A DNA stretch of 64,000 nucleotides from Tunturibacter empetritectus. Lineage in GTDB: Bacteria > Acidobacteriota > Terriglobia > Terriglobales > Acidobacteriaceae. This document shows positions 32,484-40,986 of this stretch, piece after piece. A program made the translations under genes and the position numbers. The stretch lies in the NCBI RefSeq assembly GCF_040358985.1, contig NZ_CP132932.1:682001-746000 (forward strand), in the 5' to 3' direction. The first letter of the stretch is position 1. The number at the start of each line of letters is the position of its first letter. The notes under the pieces are model-generated. The model ran no database searches. It was not told where the DNA came from and saw only the letters and a list, made by a program, of their open reading frames with translations.

Positions 32484-33656
32484 GTGAAAATCAAGCGCTC
32501 TCCCTTTGAACTATCGTGCGCGCTGTGGCTGGCCTGTGGCATCGTTGCGTTCGGGCAGGATGCCGCTTCCAAGGCCGCAGCAAGCGTGCCCGGAACCGTT
32601 ACGCCGATTGCCCTGCCCCCGGCGATAACCTCGGCCCAGGCTTCGGCGCGCAAAGCTAGCTACAGCGTCGCCGTTCCCGGAAGCGGAGAGTGGACCGATG
32701 CGGGCTTCGCCGTCGCAGCAGGAGAGACCGTCAGCTATGGCGCCACAGGGCAACTCACCCTGTGGGATGCGCGCGCTTCGGCCCCTGCCGGAGTTACCCG
32801 AGGATGGAAGGATATGCTCCGGCAGTTTCCCCTCGACAGTGCAAGCGCAGGTGCTCTAATCGGGCGCATCGGCAGCTCCGATGCGGCGGTCCCGTTCGCC
32901 ATCGGCGGCCAGTTGGAGCAGACCGTACCCGCCAACGGCGAGCTGTTCCTTGCCGCCAACGTGCCCAAGGAAGTTGGCGCGCAGGGCACCTACCAGGTCT
33001 CGCTGAAGATCACAGCAGCCAAGCCAACTTCCCAGGCGACCATGCAGCAGGACGCCGCGCTGCTCGCCCCGGCGCTGCTCGACGGCGTACCGCAGCGCGT
33101 AGGCGACGAGCAAGGCAATCCCGGCGACATGGTGAACTTCTGCATCGTAGGAACCAAGGACGCCGTGGAGAAGGCGTTCACCGCGGCAGGCTGGGTGCAG
33201 GTCGACCAGTCGAACAACGCGGCAGTCCTGCACGGCCTTCTCTCCACTCTGTCCAAGAAGGCCTACACCGAGGTGCCGATGAGCACGCTCTTTCTCTTCG
33301 GCCGCCCGCAGGACATGAGCTATGCGCGCGGCGACGCCATCACCGTCGCCATGGTCCGTCATCATCTGCGTGTGTGGGACACGGGCCGTACCGCAGGCGG
33401 GCTTCCAGTGTGGGTGGGTTCGTCGACCCACGACAACGGTCTTGAGAAGGACCAGAGAAACAACGGCGTAACCCATCACATCGACCCGGAGGTGGACAAG
33501 GAGCGGGACTTTGTCGAGGCAAGCTTCGCAGCCGCAGGAGCACTGGATGCAGCCGCCTACATCACCCCCAAGGATCCGCTGCACGAGGCAAACACAGCAA
33601 CAGGCGGAACCTTCAACTCCGACGGAAACGTAGTAGCCATGGTTCTGCGCCACTGA
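32484..33656 (+). CDS. Exported protein: lectin-like N-terminal domain plus LssY C-terminal domain
   Basis: A 390-residue exported protein with a signal peptide ending near AFG-Q25. Residues about 60-177 look like a LecA/PA-IL-type beta-sandwich (PGSGEWTDAGFAVAAGETVS, RIGSSDAAVPFAIGG, ELFLAANV), in general a sugar-binding fold. Residues about 213-385 carry the LssY_C pattern: GDMVNFCIVGTKDAVEKAF, STLFLFGRPQDMSY and VRHHLRVW. LssY_C is often fused to membrane phosphatases, but here the phosphatase is absent. The catalytic or sugar-binding residues cannot be proved. GTG start without a Shine-Dalgarno. Confidence 0.75.
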   Translation: MKIKRSPFELSCALWLACGIVAFGQDAASKAAASVPGTVTPIALPPAITSAQASARKASYSVAVPGSGEWTDAGFAVAAGETVSYGATGQLTLWDARASAPAGVTRGWKDMLRQFPLDSASAGALIGRIGSSDAAVPFAIGGQLEQTVPANGELFLAANVPKEVGAQGTYQVSLKITAAKPTSQATMQQDAALLAPALLDGVPQRVGDEQGNPGDMVNFCIVGTKDAVEKAFTAAGWVQVDQSNNAAVLHGLLSTLSKKAYTEVPMSTLFLFGRPQDMSYARGDAITVAMVRHHLRVWDTGRTAGGLPVWVGSSTHDNGLEKDQRNNGVTHHIDPEVDKERDFVEASFAAAGALDAAAYITPKDPLHEANTATGGTFNSDGNVVAMVLRH

Positions 33657-33752
33657 GGTAAAGCAAGTGGGCAGCTTAGCAGATGAAATAGGCTGCGAAC
33701 TTCTCCAGACACAGCACTAGATACTCCACCATCTTGATATGCTTCTCCCACC

Positions 33753-34439
33753 ATGAAGAAGATCACTCTTCCCGTCCTACTGGCCCTTCTTCTCCCCCTC
33801 GCCGCCTGTGAGCCACATCCGCAGCCCACGTCTGAGCCCGCACCCCGCCCCGGCACCACCGCGCTCCCAAGCCAATCTTCAGACCAAGCCGCCGCCAGTC
33901 AGCAACCCTTCGACTACTACCTTCTCAATCTCTCCTGGTCGCCCGAGTTCTGCCACTCGCACCCCAACGCAACCGAGTGCGCCCAGCGCCCCGCCTTCGT
34001 CCTCCACGGCCTCTGGCCTCAGAACACCAACGGAGGCTATCCGCAGAACTGCTCCACGGACTACGGCCCGCGCGTCCCCTCCGCCTATAGCGACATCTAC
34101 CCCGACGCCGGCCTCCTCCGTCACGAGTGGCGCACTCACGGCACCTGCTCCGGCCTCTCTCCCGACGCCTTCTTCGCCCTCGCCCGCACCGCCTTCCAGG
34201 CCGTCACCATCCCGCCCACACTCGCCCAGCTCGACCATCAAATCTCGCTCACCCCGGCTCAGCTCATCGACCTCTTCCAGACCGCGAACCCGGCCATACC
34301 TGCCGCCAGCCTCGCCATCAGCTGCGGCAACAACTACCTCACCGCCGTCGAGGTCTGCCTCGACAAATCCGCGCACCCAATCTCCTGCGGCCCCATCCGC
34401 TCCTGCCGCGCCAACGCAGTCCGCATCACCCCACCGTAA
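33753..34439 (+). CDS. Ribonuclease T2 family lipoprotein
   Basis: A 228-residue secreted endoribonuclease. Lipobox L16-A-A-C19 is followed by a Pro-rich spacer to about residue 52. Both catalytic motifs are present: CAS I FVLHGLWP at 82-89 with H85, and CAS II with H124-E125-W126 and H129-G-T-C. Several Cys could form the disulphides of the fold. T2 enzymes cut single-stranded RNA in extracytoplasmic space, probably for nutrient recycling. No ribosome site is visible, and the upstream TATGCT is 9 nt from the ATG. Confidence 0.9.
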   Translation: MKKITLPVLLALLLPLAACEPHPQPTSEPAPRPGTTALPSQSSDQAAASQQPFDYYLLNLSWSPEFCHSHPNATECAQRPAFVLHGLWPQNTNGGYPQNCSTDYGPRVPSAYSDIYPDAGLLRHEWRTHGTCSGLSPDAFFALARTAFQAVTIPPTLAQLDHQISLTPAQLIDLFQTANPAIPAASLAISCGNNYLTAVEVCLDKSAHPISCGPIRSCRANAVRITPP

Positions 34440-34512
34440 GCGGCTTATGCCTCGGAAATAGGAGGGGGTTCCGGGATAGATATAGCAAGATCGAGGAAGA
34501 AAACTGACAGCT

Positions 34513-35403
34513 CTACGCCTTGGTCGGAGACTTCAACCCCATCTCCTTCATCACCCTCTGCAGATCCTTCCACGCCTCGCCCTTCATCGTCGGGTCACGC
34601 AGCAGAAACGCCGGATGATAGGTCACCGCAAGCTTCGCTCCCCTGCAGCTATGCCACTTGCCACGCAAGGAGCTCAGGGACTGCTTCACTCCCAACAGAT
34701 ACATCGCCGCCGTAGCCCCCAGCGCCACGATCACCTGGGGCTGCACCACATCGATCTGCTGTAGCAGAAACTGGTCGCAGGTATTCGCCTCCACCGGCTC
34801 AGGAACCCGGTTAGCGGGCGGCCTGCACTTCACGATATTGGCGATGTAAACCTCCTCGCGCTTGAGGCCCATCGCCTGGATCATATTGTTGAGCAGTTGA
34901 CCAGCCTTGCCGACAAAGGGGATCCCCGAGGTGTCCTCATCCGCCCCCGGCCCCTCGCCGACAAACATCAACCGCGCATTGGCATCGCCATCGCCGAACA
35001 CGATCGTCCGCCTGCCCGCATACGCCAGCGGGCAGCGAGTGCAATCGCCAATCTCAGTTTTGATTCCAACCAGCGCGTCAGCCTTATGCGCAGCATCCAC
35101 CCGCACAGCAGGCAGGGGAACTAGATCATCGAAACTCACAAGCTTCGCGATGGGAGGCTCCAGAAATTGAGGTCGAACCGGAACGGCAACAGGAACAATT
35201 GGCTGCTCCACCAAAGTCGTCTTCGCAAACAGCGGTCGCGCCTGAGCCACCTCCTCGACAACGGAGACAGCATCAACCGCAGCAGGAACAGGAACCGCAA
35301 CAGCTTCGACGTACACCGGCTCGCCCCGACGATAAAAGTCATGGACGCCCATGTCGCGAAGATAGTCCACGTAAGCCCGCAGCTGCTCTGCTTCTCCTGC
35401 CAT
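34513..35403 (-). CDS. Type-4 uracil-DNA glycosylase (iron-sulphur)
   Basis: A 296-residue protein. The C-terminal 185 residues are a family-4 (UdgA/TtUDGa-like) glycosylase with four Fe-S cysteines, C121, C124, C193 and C209. The active-site GEGPGADED is at 149-157 and the second motif, TYHPAFLLR, has H263. It removes uracil from DNA in base-excision repair. The first 100 residues are a Val/Pro-rich extension with an initial helix similar to that in other Acidobacteriota. TACCAT lies 6 nt before the ATG, with no Shine-Dalgarno. Confidence 0.92.
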   Translation of the reverse strand: MAGEAEQLRAYVDYLRDMGVHDFYRRGEPVYVEAVAVPVPAAVDAVSVVEEVAQARPLFAKTTLVEQPIVPVAVPVRPQFLEPPIAKLVSFDDLVPLPAVRVDAAHKADALVGIKTEIGDCTRCPLAYAGRRTIVFGDGDANARLMFVGEGPGADEDTSGIPFVGKAGQLLNNMIQAMGLKREEVYIANIVKCRPPANRVPEPVEANTCDQFLLQQIDVVQPQVIVALGATAAMYLLGVKQSLSSLRGKWHSCRGAKLAVTYHPAFLLRDPTMKGEAWKDLQRVMKEMGLKSPTKA

Positions 35404-35409
35404 GGCTCT

Positions 35410-35415
35410 ATGGTA
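35410..35415 (-). promoter_or_regulatory. -10-like TACCAT 6 nt before the udg ATG
   Basis: Same hexamer and spacing class as the other leaderless candidates in this window. A distinct -35 is not visible. Confidence 0.4.
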
Positions 35416-35436
35416 TCGCGGTCTGCTCCGTCAGAT

Positions 35437-35649
35437 TTAGTGCACCGGAATGTCGAGCACAGGTTCTACGACCTTCTCCGGCAGAACAAATTTGACGTGT
35501 CCCTGTTTGATCTCATCCTGCGCCACGCGACAAGCCTTCATCGACTTGGCCACGATCAGAGGAGAGGCGCCAGACTGTAGCTGCCGCGCCCGACGCGCCG
35601 CACCTTTTACCAGACTGTACTTATTGTGGAATGCATTCTCAATCGTCAT
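35437..35649 (-). CDS. rpoZ: RNA polymerase omega subunit
   Basis: A 70-residue RpoZ: ENAFHNKYSLVKGAARRARQLQSG is the conserved start that contacts beta-prime, and the rest fits Rpb6-like omega. The ATG at 35649 gives the normal family length and comes before a long upstream frame that is discarded. It follows gmk after 76 bp on the same strand, the classic gmk-rpoZ order seen across bacteria, which supports the call. Confidence 0.9.
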   Translation of the reverse strand: MTIENAFHNKYSLVKGAARRARQLQSGASPLIVAKSMKACRVAQDEIKQGHVKFVLPEKVVEPVLDIPVH

Positions 35650-35725
35650 GCGTTTCACCCCGATGCAGAAGTTATAACTCACCCCGATGAAAACCCATAC
35701 ACAATTCGTAGTGGATAACACGTCT

Positions 35726-36385
35726 CTAACCGTGAAAGGTCCTCAATGCCTTCTGTAAGCGAGGCGAAGCAGCATCGGTCCTGCAACTCGAAGCCAGCGC
35801 CTGCACCCCATCGCGCTCGCCGCGCTCACACAAAACAATCGCCCTCAGCTCTGCCACAGCCTGGTCAAGCACATCATTCACCAGCGCATACTTGTAGTCC
35901 CACATCTGCTTCAACTCAGTCCGAGCCTCCGCCAACCGGCTCTGAATCACCTTCTCAGAGGTCACATGTTCGGCCTCGCTCCGGTTTCGCAGCCGCATCT
36001 CCAGCACCTGCGGGCTAGGCGGCAAGATGAAGATTGACACCGCAGCGGGCGTCTTCTTCATCACCTGCACCGCACCCTGTACATCGATGTCGAGCAGCAG
36101 ATCCTTCCCTGCATCCTTCGCATGCCCCAGCGCCGACATCGCCGTCCCGTAGTAGTTGCCGAAGACCTCTGCCCATTCCAGGAAGTCTCCCGCCGCAATC
36201 ATCCGCTCGAACTCCTCCCGGGTCGTGAAGTGATACTCCCGCCCATCCGTCTCCGACCCCCGAGGCGCCCGCGTCGTATACGAAATCGAAAAGTCCAGCC
36301 CCTCCACCAACGTCCGCAGCTGACTCACCAGCGTCGACTTCCCCGAACCCGACGGCGCCGAAATGATAAAAAGAATTCCCGCCAT
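35726..36385 (-). CDS. gmk: Guanylate kinase
   Basis: A P-loop kinase that makes GDP from GMP and ATP. The Walker A is SAPSGSGKSTLV near the start, followed by SYTTRAPRGSETDGREYHF and EWAEVFGNYYGT, which bind the GMP base. About 219 residues is the usual size. The ATG at 36385 has GAGG 3 nt upstream; a TTG three codons earlier is possible. In order with yicC and rpoZ, it belongs to a conserved growth-related cluster. Confidence 0.94.
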   Translation of the reverse strand: MAGILFIISAPSGSGKSTLVSQLRTLVEGLDFSISYTTRAPRGSETDGREYHFTTREEFERMIAAGDFLEWAEVFGNYYGTAMSALGHAKDAGKDLLLDIDVQGAVQVMKKTPAAVSIFILPPSPQVLEMRLRNRSEAEHVTSEKVIQSRLAEARTELKQMWDYKYALVNDVLDQAVAELRAIVLCERGERDGVQALASSCRTDAASPRLQKALRTFHG

Positions 36386-36455
36386 GCGCCTCAATCACCC
36401 AATCAATTTGTCTCTGCCAGTCTAACAACCGAACTCACATGAATTACTCCCATAT

Positions 36456-37361
36456 CTACTCCAAGTTCTGAACCTGCTCCCGCGCCTTCTCAATCTCGGC
36501 CTTCATCTCGAGTCCCAGCTCCGTAATCCGCAGGCTATTCTCGCCCGCTGCTCCACTGGTCTTCGACAGCATCGTATTCGCCTCGCGGTTCAGCTCCTGA
36601 AGCAGAAAGTCCAGACGCTTGCCTAACTCTCCGCCCTCCTCCAGCATCGCCACAAAGCGCTCCACATGCGTCCGCAACCGAACGATCTCCTCCTCAATAT
36701 CGCTCTTCTCCGCCAGCACCGCAGCCTCAGCCAGCAGCCGCTCCTCGCTCACAGGAACGCCCTGCGTCAGCTCCATCAGCCGACTCCGTAACCGCTCGAA
36801 CTGCATCTCGCGCACTCCGTTCCTCAGCCCAGCCATCTCTTCCCCGAAAGCCTGCAGACGCAGCATCGAAGCCTTCAGCTCAGCCGCCAGCGAAGCACCC
36901 TCCTGAGCTCGCCCCTCATTGAGCTTCCCAACCAGCGGAACGACCAGCGAGAGCACCGCCGCGTCAAGCCCCTCAATCTCCGCCGCACCAGCAACGCCCT
37001 CAGTACTCATCACACCCGGTATGCGCAGCATCGCATTCAGGTCCGGCTCCGCAGACACGCCATGCGTCCCAGCAGCCTCGCGAAACGCCTGCACGTAAGC
37101 CTCAAGCAAGCCCTCATTCAGCTGGATCTCAACGTTTGCCCTGCGCTCGATCTGCAGCGTCACCTCGATATGCCCCCGACGCAGACTCTCCTTCAACATC
37201 CTTCGCATCTGCACCTCGAGACCATCACAGAAAGAAGGTAACCGGAGATGAAGATCAAGAAACCGATGGTTCACGCTCTTCATACTCAAAGTGAAGGCAA
37301 GGCTATCTCGCACCGCACCGCGCATACTCGCGTACCCAGTCATCGAATAGATATCTGTCAC
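36456..37361 (-). CDS. yicC: YicC-family endoribonuclease-like protein
   Basis: A 301-residue protein with the family hallmarks: SMTGYASMRGAVRD at the start, SVNHRFLDLHLRLPSFCDGLE, and the C-terminal GKRLDFLLQELNREANTMLSKT. YicC is an RNase-like protein affecting small-RNA levels; it was long annotated as stress-induced. It overlaps the msbA-like gene by 4 bp and precedes gmk by 70 bp. The genes run in a single direction, which fits one operon. Confidence 0.93.
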   Translation of the reverse strand: MTDIYSMTGYASMRGAVRDSLAFTLSMKSVNHRFLDLHLRLPSFCDGLEVQMRRMLKESLRRGHIEVTLQIERRANVEIQLNEGLLEAYVQAFREAAGTHGVSAEPDLNAMLRIPGVMSTEGVAGAAEIEGLDAAVLSLVVPLVGKLNEGRAQEGASLAAELKASMLRLQAFGEEMAGLRNGVREMQFERLRSRLMELTQGVPVSEERLLAEAAVLAEKSDIEEEIVRLRTHVERFVAMLEEGGELGKRLDFLLQELNREANTMLSKTSGAAGENSLRITELGLEMKAEIEKAREQVQNLE

Positions 37362-39235
37362 GCAATCCCCTCCAGCCCGACCGTCAGCACACCCTCACCG
37401 TTCCCGGCTGGCGCAGCATCATTCTCACTAAACTGCATGTCATAAAGCCGCCGGTAGGTCCCCGAGTGCTGCATCAGCTCATCATGCGTGCCAATCTCTG
37501 TAATCCGTCCCCCTTCAATCACCGCAATACGAGAGGCCCGTCGCACCGTTGACAGGCGATGGGCAATCACAAACACCGTCCGCCCCTGCATCAGATTCGC
37601 CAATGCCGCCTGCACATACTGTTCACTCTCCATGTCGAGAGCCGAAGTCGCCTCATCCAAAATCAGGATCGGGGCATTCTTCAAAATTGCCCGCGCAATC
37701 GCGAGTCTTTGGCGTTCTCCCCCGCTCAGCCGTGTCCCCTTCTCGCCAACCATCGTGTTGTACCCGTCAGGCATGTTGAGAATGAACTCATGCGCCAGCG
37801 CCATCCGCGCCGCCTCTTCCACCTTGCTCATCGGAACATCCGGTTGACCGTAAGCGATGTTATTTCGCACTGTGTCGTTGAACAGCACCGTCTCTTGCGT
37901 CACCTTCCCAATCTGCTGTCGCAGCGAAGCGATCGTCACATCGCGCAGATCGTGCCCATCCAACAGAATCCTTCCTTCATTCACATCGAAGAAACGAGGA
38001 ATCAGATTCACCAGCGAGGACTTGCCCGCTCCACTCGGACCAACAAACGCTATAACCTCACCCGGCCGCACATTCAAGTTGATCCCTTGCAGCACCTGCT
38101 TCACCTCTCCTTCGCTCTCATAAGCGAAGCCAACATCTTCAAACCGGATCTCCTCCTTAAACTCCTTCAACACAAACGCGCGCTTCTTCTCCTGCACATC
38201 GTCCTGCGCATCCATAAACTTGAAGATCTCTTCACTTGCCCCCAGCGCCTGCTGAAAGCTGTTATAAAACAACGCAAACTTCCGCACCGGGTCGTACAGC
38301 GTAAACACCGCGATCAAGAAAGAGATAAACGACCCGATCGTCATCGAGCCGCTCTTGATGCGGTCGCGGCCAAGGAGCAACAGCAGTGCAATCGCAACTG
38401 AACCAAGCCCATCCATCAAGGGAGAACTAATCGCCTGCACACTCACTGACCGCAGATTGGCGCTGAACAGCCTCTTCGCCGCGCGCCGGAAGCGGTTCAT
38501 CTCCCACAACTCCATGCCGAACGCCTTCACGATACGATTGCCCGTAATCGTCTCGTGAAGTATGTTCTGTATCTCTGCCAGCTTGTCCTGCCCCTTGCGC
38601 GTCGTCTGCCGCACCCGCCGCCCGATACGCCGTGCCGAAGAGATCACCACAGGAACGAACAACAACAGTACCCAGGCCAGCTTCCCACCGTAGAAAATCG
38701 CCACGCCAATCATAAAGATCAGCGTAAAGATCTGCTGCAGAAACTCCCCCAGCACGCTCGACATCGCCGTCTGCACGCGCTCGATATCGTTGATCAGGGT
38801 AGATAACAAAGTGCCCGTTGTGTGCTTCTGAAAAAAACCCACCGAACGTCGCAGCACAGCGTTGTACAGATCGTTGCGCAGGTCGGTAATCATCCCGAAG
38901 CCCGCATAGTTCACCAGGTAAGTCCCCACATAGTCACACACCGACTTCACCAGTGCGGAGACCACCAGCGCATATGCCACGACTGTCCACGCATTATGCA
39001 GTGGACTCGGAACCAGAAAGTGCAGGTTCAACGGCCTTCCAAGAAGAGGCACATGAGGGAACACCAGCACATCGTGTGTGTAAGCATCCGGACTCAACAC
39101 ATTGTCGAAGATTGGCTTTACCAGCAGCACGCGAAACGCCGCCATCGCGCCTACGACTGCCATCAATCCCACTGACGCCACCGAGTAAAGGGCGTATGGC
39201 CGGACATACAGCAGCAATCGCCAGATGCGCCTCAA
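37358..39235 (-). CDS. msbA: ABC-type exporter of the MsbA lipid flippase type
   Basis: A 625-residue half-transporter: six membrane segments up to about residue 330, then an ATPase with Walker A GPSGAGKSS near residue 400, signature LSGGERQRLAIAR near 503, Walker B ILILDEATSALD and a switch His in IAHRLSTV. MsbA flips lipid A-core across the inner membrane. The location beside yicC-gmk and not far from LPS transport genes supports it, but other lipid or drug exporters of the same type cannot be ruled out. TTG start with AGGAG 9 nt upstream. Confidence 0.85.
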   Translation of the reverse strand: MRRIWRLLLYVRPYALYSVASVGLMAVVGAMAAFRVLLVKPIFDNVLSPDAYTHDVLVFPHVPLLGRPLNLHFLVPSPLHNAWTVVAYALVVSALVKSVCDYVGTYLVNYAGFGMITDLRNDLYNAVLRRSVGFFQKHTTGTLLSTLINDIERVQTAMSSVLGEFLQQIFTLIFMIGVAIFYGGKLAWVLLLFVPVVISSARRIGRRVRQTTRKGQDKLAEIQNILHETITGNRIVKAFGMELWEMNRFRRAAKRLFSANLRSVSVQAISSPLMDGLGSVAIALLLLLGRDRIKSGSMTIGSFISFLIAVFTLYDPVRKFALFYNSFQQALGASEEIFKFMDAQDDVQEKKRAFVLKEFKEEIRFEDVGFAYESEGEVKQVLQGINLNVRPGEVIAFVGPSGAGKSSLVNLIPRFFDVNEGRILLDGHDLRDVTIASLRQQIGKVTQETVLFNDTVRNNIAYGQPDVPMSKVEEAARMALAHEFILNMPDGYNTMVGEKGTRLSGGERQRLAIARAILKNAPILILDEATSALDMESEQYVQAALANLMQGRTVFVIAHRLSTVRRASRIAVIEGGRITEIGTHDELMQHSGTYRRLYDMQFSENDAAPAGNGEGVLTVGLEGIA

Positions 39236-39324
39236 GCCGTCACTCTCCTGATTGTCGCCATTGCATTGCGCATCTCACTATTCTATTGCGCGTCTATTCT
39301 TCTGTGTGCCGCCGTGCGCAGTAG

Positions 39325-40266
39325 CTACTTTGGCATATCCCGATGAGCAGTCTTCACTCGATACCCCTCAGCCGCCAGCCGCTTCTTCATCTCTTCCGCG
39401 ATAAAGACGGACCGATGCTGCCCCCCGGTGCATCCAAACGCCACCGTCAGGTAGCTCTTCCCTTCCTTGATGTAGTGGGGCAGAAGAAACTTCAACATCT
39501 CGGCGGTCTTATCCAAAAACTCCTTCGTCTGCGGAAACTGCATTACATACTTCGCGACCTTGGGATGCTTGCCAGTCAGTTTCAGAAACTCCGGCACAAA
39601 GTGAGGATTCGGCAAAAACCGCACGTCAAACACCAGGTCCGCCTCCGCAGGCACGCCGTTCTTGAAACCGAAGCTGTTCGACGAGATCATCAGAGCGCGT
39701 CCGCTCTCTTCGCGTGCAAATTGTGAGTTGATATGCGCCCGAAGTTCATGCACGTTGAACTTTGTCGTATCCAAAACGATGTCGGCGACATTGCGAACCG
39801 GGTCCAGCCGCTTGCGCTCCGCCCGAATCGACTTCACCACGGTATCGCTGCCTCCCATCGGATGAGGCCGCCGCGTCTCGGAGAATCGCCGAATCAACGC
39901 GTCTTCACTAGCCTCCAAAAAGACGACTCGCGTAGGCAGTATCTTTAATACTTTTTTCAGAATCGACGGGAACTGATCCAGTCGCATTCCCTCCCGTACA
40001 TCGACCACCAGCGCAGCGCGCTCGATCTCCGCGGACTGTCGCACAAGATCCGCAAAGCTCGGCACCAGCTCTAGCGGCAGATTATCGACCGAGTAATACC
40101 CCAGATCTTCAAACGCCTTCAGCGCCGACAACTTCCCCGATCCCGAAAGCCCTGTCAGAATAACCAGTTCGCCCCGGTGTTCCGGAAGCGCAGCCTCTGC
40201 GACTTTTTTCCTGCGTGTTCCAGTGGATGACTTCACGGAACTCTTCGCGACCCGCTTGCTCGTCAT
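39325..40266 (-). CDS. rapZ: RapZ-type RNase adapter / nucleotide-binding protein
   Basis: A 313-residue RapZ homologue with an N-terminal P-loop domain and the GGxHRS-type C-terminal part (VAFGCTGGQHRSVFIAEEM). RapZ binds glucosamine-6-phosphate and guides RNase E to the small RNA GlmZ in enterobacteria; in other phyla the role is unknown. The Walker A reads G39-LSGSGK-L46, so the usual Ser/Thr after Lys is replaced by Leu, a change that should affect ATP/Mg binding. An unusual basic N-terminal extension of 30 residues is present. TAGGAT lies 6 nt before the ATG; its AGGA could also serve the ribosome. Confidence 0.88.
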   Translation of the reverse strand: MTSKRVAKSSVKSSTGTRRKKVAEAALPEHRGELVILTGLSGSGKLSALKAFEDLGYYSVDNLPLELVPSFADLVRQSAEIERAALVVDVREGMRLDQFPSILKKVLKILPTRVVFLEASEDALIRRFSETRRPHPMGGSDTVVKSIRAERKRLDPVRNVADIVLDTTKFNVHELRAHINSQFAREESGRALMISSNSFGFKNGVPAEADLVFDVRFLPNPHFVPEFLKLTGKHPKVAKYVMQFPQTKEFLDKTAEMLKFLLPHYIKEGKSYLTVAFGCTGGQHRSVFIAEEMKKRLAAEGYRVKTAHRDMPK

Positions 40267-40272
40267 GCAGAA

Positions 40273-40278
40273 ATCCTA
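40273..40278 (-). promoter_or_regulatory. TAGGAT 6 nt before the rapZ ATG
   Basis: Ambiguous: it fits the -10 spacing class of leaderless genes, but the AGGA inside could act as a weak ribosome-binding site at 8 nt. Confidence 0.3.
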
Positions 40279-40317
40279 GCACCCCAGGCTAAGGAACCTT
40301 GCTCCAGCAACCTTGCT

Positions 40318-40941
40318 CTAAGGAACTTCAATCAGCTCCATCTTTCCGTCACGCTTACGATAGAGCACCATCGCCTGCCCGCCATGGTCGCGAAACACAA
40401 ACACCTCGCGGTCGCGAAACGCAGCCTCCTTCACTGCCTCCTCGATCGACATCGGCCGCAACGCAACCGAATCATTCGAGCGCACCACATGTGGCTCTGC
40501 AAGCGGCGAGTGCGACGGAAAAGAGTGCACCAGCATCGGCACTGCCTTACGGCCAACACTGTTCTTCGTCGCCACCTTCACCACCGCAGTCTTCCGCGCA
40601 ACAGGTGCCACCACCTCAGCCGCAGCTCCCTTCAAATCCGACTTCGGATGCCGCTTGATCGTCCCGAATCTCTTCTTATGCCGAATCGCCTGTTGCTCAA
40701 TCTTCGCCAGCGCATCGTGCAACGCAACAATCATGTCCGTAGCCTCACACCGCGCCACCAGCTTTTGATGCCTGGTCTGCACCGTCACCTCGGCGATCTG
40801 CCGATACTTGTCCGTAGACAAAATCACATGCACACTGCCGGAGTTGCCGACGATCTTCGCAATCGCCTCCACGCCTTCTTCTGCCTGTGACTTCAGCCTT
40901 TTTGTAATAGTCGTCTGTCTGCCGGTGTACTCCACGTCCAT
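40318..40941 (-). CDS. hpf: Long-form ribosome hibernation promoting factor
   Basis: A 207-residue Hpf. Residues 1-105 are the S30AE/RaiA-like domain that sits in the 30S mRNA channel; residues about 155-207 are the dimerising C-terminal domain found in long-form Hpf (MSIEEAVKEAAFRDREVFVFR ... KMELIEVP). Long Hpf forms 100S disomes in slow growth. It sits right after rpoN, the usual place (rpoN-hpf-rapZ), 45 bp downstream. GAGGTGAACGT precedes the ATG. Confidence 0.93.
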   Translation of the reverse strand: MDVEYTGRQTTITKRLKSQAEEGVEAIAKIVGNSGSVHVILSTDKYRQIAEVTVQTRHQKLVARCEATDMIVALHDALAKIEQQAIRHKKRFGTIKRHPKSDLKGAAAEVVAPVARKTAVVKVATKNSVGRKAVPMLVHSFPSHSPLAEPHVVRSNDSVALRPMSIEEAVKEAAFRDREVFVFRDHGGQAMVLYRKRDGKMELIEVP

Positions 40942-40986
40942 ACGTTCACCTCGTCCCCGCGATCGGTTCGGATCTTTCGCAGACGA

